Notes under the pieces: model-generated
What the model was told of the DNA's origin: nothing
The model's input: the letters and a program-made list of their open reading frames with translations, nothing else
The model's database searches: none
From: Merluccius polli
Lineage: Eukaryota > Chordata > Actinopteri > Gadiformes > Merlucciidae
Reading direction: 5' to 3'
Assembly: GCA_030340625.1 (NCBI GenBank)
Contig: JAOPHQ010002014.1
Span: forward strand, 1 to 64,000
Length of the DNA: 64,000 bases
Translations under genes and position numbers: made by a program
In this document: in pieces, positions 56,942 through 64,000 of the stretch
Layout: the number at the start of each line of letters is the position of its first letter
Numbering within the stretch: position 1 is the first letter of the stretch

Positions 56942-58505
56942 CTGAAATATACATCTATATAAATCTCTCTTTATATAGATTTCCTGCAAGGTCCCCTATT
57001 TTACTACTAGTTGTCGATTAGCCATTACAAGCCATGTCAAAAATCTACCCTCTAGTGACATCACAAGTCTAACAGCCTTCCCAGTGGACTGTACCAACTG
57101 GTAGGCTGATCTATCCATCATACATCTGGGTGGACACGCCCACTTGTGATGTCACTAGAGGGATTTTTGACAAGGCTTGTAATGGCTAAAATGGGTAAAA
57201 TAGGGGTCCTTTAACATGATTTCACACAGGAGGTGCCCCCCCCAGTCCTACTGGGCGCTCATACCTCTGACTGCTTAACGTTTGAACTAAACAATTTGAC
57301 CTCACGACGCAGGCCTCATTTTAACCATTACATTTCTGATGATTTTGTGATAAATAGCATTAAATTTATACTATTTGTTGAAGCTACCACTGGTCAAGAT
57401 TCACCAACAATGTGGATAGGAGGGAGAGCGGAGGAAACAATACACCGTTTTGCAGACAGAGGGAGACAGGCAGCAGTGTATCCCGTATTACAACCCACCT
57501 TTGAGGAAGTCAATAAAGTCCACCGCCCCACAGGAACAGTCCCACGGGTTCCCGGCCAGCCTGAACACGGTGGACCCAACCGAGCCCAAGACGAGAGGCG
57601 AGAGGCGGGTCAGCCGGTTCCTCGACAGATCCACAGAGACCAGGTTGGTCTGGAGGCTGAAGCTACCCGGCTCAACGGCTCTGATCCGGTTCCCAGAGAG
57701 GTTCAGCCTTGTGAGGCCGAGCAGTCCGCCCAGCATGGACTCGTTCACAACCTCCAGGTGGTTTCCTACGATGCTGAGGTCCTTCAGGGGGGGAGGAGGA
57801 GCGTTGGGTGGGCTGAACCAGGCGGGGTCTATCTGGGTGAGGGCGTTCTCATCCAAGATGAGGGTGTGGAGCGTGTGGAAGGAGGCCAGGGCCTCCGGAA
57901 GCAGCGCCGTCACGTTCCTCTTGACGATGAGTCTGGTGACGTTGACCAGGTTGTCGCTGAGGAACATGGTGGAGTTGATCTCTCCCAGGTCTGGTATCAA
58001 CACCACCAGGGATGAATAACCAGGGGCTGAAACCTGGAGGCCCATTGAATCTTTTAACTTTGTTTTACAATTCACAAGGGCCACCACAAGCCTATCTACC
58101 GGTATATGTTTTAAAGAATAGTCAGACTATTAATGTACGTTTTCTCCAGCCATTACAATGGTACATTAGTAAATGTAGTAAAATGTTCAAAGTGACCTAT
58201 TTTTCTTTTTTACTGTATATAATTCAAGTAGTTATATTTAGTAGTAATTCATACATTTAGCAACATGGATTTATCATTTGACAAAAAAACTACACCCCAA
58301 GAGTCTTACTTGGTGGAATATCCTGGCAGATCAACGTCTGGCCATCTGCAAAGCAAGCGTGGCCCAAGCCCAGATACTCGCATACCAGAAACACAGTCAC
58401 ACAGGACACCACCACCGCTGTATGGATGGAAAAATCATCAGATGAGCTTCACATTTACACTGTTTTAATATGAATGTATATTTGTGATGACAACTTACCA
58501 TTCAT
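56670..58505 (-). CDS. leucine-rich-repeat type I membrane protein (four-exon model, 292 aa)
   Basis: I do not recognise a named orthologue. Four exons join in phase (7, 108, 492 and 272 nt). The protein starts MNAVVVSCVTVFLVC, a signal peptide ending about residue 23. It then has an N-terminal cap (CFADGQTLICQDIPP), about five LRRs (for example LTRLNLSGNRIRAVEPGSF), and an LRR C-cap beginning NPWDCSCGAVDFIDFL. Next come a membrane helix (FIITITFTMAVVTVIIF) and a short tail ending TDQLS. Sequons NST, NVT, NES and NLS suggest N-glycosylation of the outer domain. The frame is also open upstream to an ATG at 58652, but the chosen start gives the better signal peptide and has A at -3. A longer form running into 55035-56272 is possible and is described separately. 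Confidence 0.75.
56989..57210. mobile_element. MITE, copy 2 of the TTAA-flanked family
   Basis: 222 bp. Ends AGGTCCCCTATTTTACTA and GGTAAAATAGGGGTCCT, with tctagtgacatcacaag and cttgtgatgtcactaga inside. The right flank is TTAA and the left is TGCA. It sits 47 bp upstream of LRR exon 4, in intron 3. Confidence 0.8.
57499..57990 (-). CDS. LRR gene exon 3 (LRR array and start of C-cap)
   Basis: 492 nt, acceptor gttgataccag, donor gtgggt. LRR motifs: VTRLIVKRNVTALLPEAL, LHTLILDENALTQIDPAW, LKDLSIVGNHLEVVNESM, LTRLNLSGNRIRAVEPGS and LVSVDLSRNRLTRLSPLV. It ends in the C-cap NPWDCSCG. Confidence 0.9.
58310..58417 (-). CDS. LRR gene exon 2 (signal peptide, N-cap)
   Basis: 108 nt, acceptor tttttccatccatacag, donor gtaaga. 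Encodes VVVSCVTVFLVC, then ACFADGQTLICQDIPP with the cysteines of an LRR N-terminal cap. Confidence 0.75.
58499..58505 (-). CDS. LRR gene exon 1, coding part
   Basis: ATG AAT G followed by the strong donor gtaagt. The last codon is completed by exon 2. The 5' UTR continues upstream, at least to about 58650. Confidence 0.65.
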
Positions 58506-58760
58506 AGTAGACGGCTTCAGAAAATCTGTAGTTTTCAGTGAATCTAATCGGCCTTGTGTGGAGGGATTGACCAAACAATTGGTGTGTGGACGACCGACAA
58601 GTATGTTAAACCCTTGAACCTCCAGCGGAGAAGTGCAAGCGCATGTCATCATGGCAACTGCTTGTATGTTGTTGTACGGGATTTGCTATGGTTATGGTCA
58701 CGCTAAGAGTACCGCCGTTCCACTTGGTTAGCGGTGTGAGAGGAGTAAAATCAAAACACA
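58499..58760. promoter_or_regulatory. probable 5' region of the LRR gene, possibly bidirectional
   Basis: Sequence upstream of LRR exon 1 (minus). An open frame also runs outward on the plus strand from 58643. No TATA box is evident. Confidence 0.3.
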
Positions 58761-58855
58761 CCACATCGCAGGAGGATGACCTTCAAGTGAAGCCCCCTCC
58801 GGAAAGACCGGCCTTCATTTCGCCAAATATAACCCCGTCTCTCGGTAAACGTTAA
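58643..58855 (+). CDS. hypothetical small ORF, 70 aa
   Basis: ATG TCA TCA TGG opens MSSWQLLVCCCTGFAMVMVT, one hydrophobic helix, then a hydrophilic tail ending SPNITPSLGKR. AATAAA follows 16 nt after the stop. The reading frame also contains a possible donor (gtaaac) before its end. The composition is more protein-like than the repeat-derived frames nearby, but no family is recognised. It could equally be chance. Confidence 0.2.
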   Translation: MSSWQLLVCCCTGFAMVMVTLRVPPFHLVSGVRGVKSKHTTSQEDDLQVKPPPERPAFISPNITPSLGKR

Positions 58856-58873
58856 AAAACATAAAACATGGAG

Positions 58874-60101
58874 AGAAACAAATAAAACGCCACTGGAGTC
58901 ACGTGTGGAAAAAAAGTGACAAACATGCAGATTATGCGAATGTGGGTGAGTTATGTGAAGGGTTAAATCAAGGCCGTGCCAAAACCATGAAGTGAATCAC
59001 ACAAAAGCATCAAACAAAGTCATGAGAAAAGAATAAAATGAAAATGTGTTTATTTACTTGAAAGTTTATTTAATGTTTCAGTGCTTCCTCTTTGAAAAAT
59101 AAATAGATGGTATGGGATCAGGTAAAAGCCAGCAGTGACTAGTGCACACTGTCTAACAAATATCGTGACTGATGCCAATACAATCTTTTAGTGAACATAA
59201 AAACACACATACAATAAAAAATATCTAACCCCAAAAATAATAAACAAAACGCAGCAAATTATGAATCAAGTATTCTAGCTCTTTTTTTAGGGGGGGGTGT
59301 CGGGTACAGCAGTAGTTTAGATGGAGTCAGTATTTTACCTTAGTGTTGCGCCACTCGGAACGCCTTCAGGGAGATTTCAAAAATAAAATACCATATTCAT
59401 TCATTTACATCTCGCATTTTGTAATCGACTTAATAAAAAAGGTGAATTCTACTTTATTCTCCCCACACTGCTTTGCAAAAATTCCCAATCTCAAAATATC
59501 ATTTATCTCATCTTGACTCTCAAAAATGTTCAATAAGAAATGCATAAATGAAAAACCAAAAATTCAGCTTGAATCTACTTGCCATCCACAGACACTTAAG
59601 AGGATGTTAAGAGTTTTCTTACAAGTCGTCGTGTGCCAGAAACAACTCTACGTATCCTTTCCCCGTTGCCAGATGTTTTCCTAGTCATTGCGTGAGAAGG
59701 TGAACATTTTCTGAGAACCAAGAGCTACCAGACGATGGGAATAAATTACATTTTAAGACGGGCACTTTTGACGCAGTGTTGCAAACAGATAAAGTGCACG
59801 TGCAACACTTCCGGTTGTTCTCGAGGCCAACGAATGGTTTCTAAAAGCACTTGGATGTGAACAACAAAGAAAAGGGGAGAGGAGGGAGAGAGACAGAAAG
59901 GGGGAGAGAGAGAGAGAGAGGAAAGTGACAACAATGGCAGTGTTTGACGACACTTTGCAGGAATGTTCTTTAATGTTGGTAATTAACGGAACCCACCAAT
60001 CAGGCCACAATCCCTGTCCTTAAAATACATGGTGCGCTCCTGTCCATAAAACCCATGGTACACCCCTGTCCCTAAAACACATGGTACGCCCCTGTCCTTA
60101 A
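58874..60101. other. intergenic or distal camsap1 3' UTR
   Basis: AT-rich, no gene seen. TTTATT at about 59049 and 59067 read AATAAA on the minus strand, so a long camsap1 3' UTR could end here. A GA array (59890-59920) and three 27-bp repeats of cctgtccctaaaacacatgg type (60015-60100) precede the MITE. Confidence 0.4.
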
Positions 60102-60364
60102 AGGGCCCCTATTTTACCACCAGTGTGATTAGTCATTACAAGCCCTTTCAAAATCCACCGTCCATCCAGATGTATGGCAAATAGATCAGCATCGGCCTAC
60201 CAGTTGGTACGGTCCACTGGGTCGGCTGGTAGGCCGATCTAGCCGTCATACATCTGGGTGAACACTCCCACTTGTGATGTCACTAGAGGGTCGATTTTGA
60301 CTTTGATTTTGACTGGTGTGTAATGGCTAACTGACATCACACCTGCTGGTAAAATAAGGGCCCT
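60102..60364. mobile_element. MITE, copy 3 of the TTAA-flanked family
   Basis: 263 bp. Ends AGGGCCCCTATTTTACCACC and GGTAAAATAAGGGCCCT, with a perfect TTAA on both sides (60098-60101 and 60365-60368). Confidence 0.9.
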
Positions 60365-61957
<1,593 letters not shown>

Positions 61958-62254
61958 CTATTTGGCGCTTTTCTTTGGCACAGTGCCCCTCTTGGCCTGC
62001 CACAGGTGGTTGTGGATGGTCAGGGCGTCCACGCTCACCGAGACCGTCTTGGCGGGGATGGCGGTGAACTGCTTGCGGTCCGAGCTGTACTTGTACAGTT
62101 TGTCGATCATCTTCTTGCTGATGCTCTTGGGCCCCGTGCCGGTCAGCTTGTGGATCTCCTCCGTGTCGGGGAAGTAGGAGTAGAGGGAGCGGAACTGACA
62201 GCCGCCGTCGCGGAACAGGATCATCAGGTGGTTGGAGTCGCACTTCTCCAGCTC
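61958..62254 (-). CDS. camsap1: camsap1 last exon (CKK C-terminal half)
   Basis: 297 nt including TAG, phase 0. The acceptor is ccggccaccag, then GAG CTG GAG. Reads ELEKCDSNHLMILFRDGGCQ and on to SVSVDALTIHNHLWQAKR. The start was set by human ILEEMEK against ILE|ELEK here. Confidence 0.93.
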   Translation of the reverse strand, partial: ELEKCDSNHLMILFRDGGCQFRSLYSYFPDTEEIHKLTGTGPKSISKKMIDKLYKYSSDRKQFTAIPAKTVSVSVDALTIHNHLWQAKRGTVPKKSAK

Positions 62255-64000
62255 CTGGTGGCCGGGGCGGGAATTGCACAGGTGGAGACATTTTGTTATT
62301 TTTTTGAATGAATAAAATACTGAATAAAATAATATACTATAATACATTATTCATGCATTTACATGAACAAGGGGAATTATACTTAATTCATCATTCTTCA
62401 ACAATTCCTCATTATTCCTGGAATAATAAAATATTAAGATAAAAAAAGAAATCTACTTGGTATCCATCTAGACTTAGGGACTTAGGGATTTTAGAAGAGC
62501 TTTCTACAATCAAATGACCATCCCAGACAACACAGTCTGATAAATACAGTCTGTGGATGGTTGAACTCCCATTCATTCTTAACAGACAGCTGAAAAACCC
62601 TAAATGAGAGTTTTCATGGGGATTAAAGCTGGCGTCACAATACTGAATTTTCATTTAGGGATTATCAATTCGACTTGAGACAAACTAGCATACGCTGCAG
62701 GAACATGGAAAGAGGAGCCTTCAAAAAGCTTCAGCATGATTGGTTAATGTATTTACTTATAAGAGAAGTGTTTTCCCATGCATAACAGTTAGCAAGCAAC
62801 ACCCCCCCCCCCGTTGACTGCCGAGAGAAAGCCTGTTTCTCCACCGACAGCCAACTAGCATGTCTCAAGTGTTGGTTCGCTCTGTATGACTAAATGCATA
62901 AATACTGAATAATGGATTACAATACGAAAAAATGCCAAGCATTTAAATGAATGCACTTAAGTGTTGATGCACAAGTGTGTCTCGTTTCTCTAAGGAGTCG
63001 ACATGCACTCACTGAGCACTTTAACCCCGCACAACGTAGCACAACGGTGGCGTTCATTATTAACGCCGACCACGTGATCGGCGAACGATCAATGCGTCGA
63101 AAAGGGAAGACGTTCAAGCATGTCTCATTTGATCGAGAAACAACAGATCATCTCCAACTACGTGAGCCGTCTACTCGTGAATTCCCCGCGTGGGATTAAT
63201 AAAGCACATCTTATCTACCAGGTCACTCATGTGGGTGGAATTTCTGTTTCAAGATGGCAGCAAGCATGAAACCACACTCTCGCTTTCAAAGCATCAATTC
63301 AGAAGTCGTCGGGTCATCAGATCTTAAGGACAGTGGAGGTCGTACCTCGAGGATCTGGTTCTTCTGCGGCTCGTTGACCTTGCCCGCGAGGCAGCAGTGG
63401 GCGATGGCGTTGTGGATGATTGGCTTGTTGGACTTGGCGCTGGGCTCCTTGAACAGCTTGGGACCTGAAAGGGGAACGCGATATGCATTAGGCAACGTGT
63501 CCATCAAGAAGGACTGGTGCCAAATGGTAGCCATTGTTGTAAATGTGTTAGCCTCCAAATTTTGTACTGGAGTTTTGTATTAAAATCCCAGTGGACAAGG
63601 CCAAATTATGAAAATGTGGGTAAGCATGTATAAAGTGCATATTTGGAAACCTATTTGGAAACCTTCAACAGCTTGCTTCTTTAGTATAGTTTGACGATGT
63701 GTTGATTACTTGAATTACGTGTAATTGCTCGTAATACTTATTTTCAGTAATCAACAAGCATAACCTATATTGAAATTTAAATATTCCATCTGCATGGTCA
63801 TGATCAAGACACACAGTAGCACTAACCGACTGTTTTTCCATCATTCCCGTGTGAACAGACTAATCCATTTTGGGTTATTGACACAGAGACACTTTGATGC
63901 GATATAATCTGACAGAATATATCGACGGTGGCATCATGCAGGGAGCTGCCGGAAGCACTGACCAGTGTACTCAGCCATGGATGTGATGGAGGACGCGGTG
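61958..64000 (-). CDS. camsap1: CAMSAP1, 3' end (partial, cut by window edge)
   Basis: Calmodulin-regulated spectrin-associated protein 1 binds and stabilises microtubule minus ends. The last three exons are visible and join in phase: 63963-64000 (partial), 63346-63464 and 61958-62254. Together they read SMAEYTGPKLFKEPSAKSNK, then CCLAGKVNEPQKNQILEELE, then LTGTGPKSISKKMIDKLYKY, and end LWQAKRGTVPKKSAK. This is the complete CKK domain except for its extreme N-terminus. It agrees with human CAMSAP1 (LTGIGPKSITKKMIEGLYKY) better than with CAMSAP2 or CAMSAP3 as I recall them. Fish can have two camsap1 copies; which one this is cannot be told. Confidence 0.95.
62255..63345 (-). other. camsap1: camsap1 intron (1,091 bp)
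   Basis: No repeat family recognised except a C run near 62803. A tail-like motif gattaataaagcacatctta lies at 63196, resembling a dispersed repeat end. Confidence 0.6.
63346..63464 (-). CDS. camsap1: camsap1 penultimate exon (CKK)
   Basis: 119 nt, acceptor cccctttcag, donor gtacga. Starts PKLFKEPSAKSNKPIIHNAI and ends VNEPQKNQILE. The phase fits both neighbours. Confidence 0.95.
63465..63962 (-). other. camsap1: camsap1 intron (498 bp)
   Basis: AT-rich intron. Nothing recognised. Confidence 0.7.
63963..64000 (-). CDS. camsap1: camsap1 exon, partial at window edge
   Basis: Reads TASSITSMAEYTG up to the donor gtcagt. Continues beyond the window. Confidence 0.85.

Noticed and set aside
57233..58015. 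260-codon plus-strand frame
   Set aside because: Antisense of LRR exon 3. The minus strand has the LRR motifs and splice sites.

Overview
The window is vertebrate nuclear DNA, almost certainly from a teleost fish. The genes are split by GT-AG introns. Introns and flanks are packed with fish-type dispersed repeats: hAT and TTAA-flanked MITEs, L2-type tails and (GT)n, (CT)n and (AAT)n arrays. There are no bacterial-style operons. The tandem-repeat density recalls gadiform (cod-like) genomes, but that is only an inference.

Layout. Positions 1-4435 are intergenic or promoter DNA with simple repeats and a broken RecQ-like helicase fragment from a mobile element. From 4436 to 50926 (+) lies a complete KCNT1 (Slack, Slo2.2) sodium-activated potassium channel gene. 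I rebuilt 31 coding exons by joining GT-AG exons in phase, giving an unbroken 1,220-codon reading frame from MAGAKL to a C-terminal ETNL. Two further in-phase microexons (33 and 21 nt) are strong candidates for alternative exons. The 3' UTR probably runs to an AATAAA at 53904. On the minus strand, 55035-58505 holds a signal-peptide, leucine-rich-repeat, single-pass membrane protein gene that I do not recognise by name. Its first four exons are clear. Its downstream cytoplasmic-tail region is open but shifted in frame at runs of six identical bases. At the right edge, 61958-64000 (minus) holds the last three exons of CAMSAP1, including the microtubule minus-end-binding CKK domain. The exon at the edge is cut by the window.

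The order KCNT1 (+), LRR gene (-), CAMSAP1 (-) agrees with the neighbouring, tail-to-tail KCNT1 and CAMSAP1 of human 9q34.3, which supports both assignments. There is no sign of a shared pathway. KCNT1 sets neuronal excitability at the plasma membrane, and CAMSAP1 caps microtubule minus ends.

The most notable observations are: the acceptor of KCNT1 exon 13 is present in three tandem 36-bp copies whose upstream copies would introduce a stop; two unannotated KCNT1 microexons; a His-to-Asp change in the RCK2 sodium-coordination motif; microsatellites serving as the polypyrimidine tracts of several exons; three copies of a TTAA-flanked MITE family; a 450-bp hAT element with a perfect 8-bp target duplication; minisatellites carrying regular GATA, AP-1 and E-box motifs; and telomere-like arrays in two introns, in opposite orientation.
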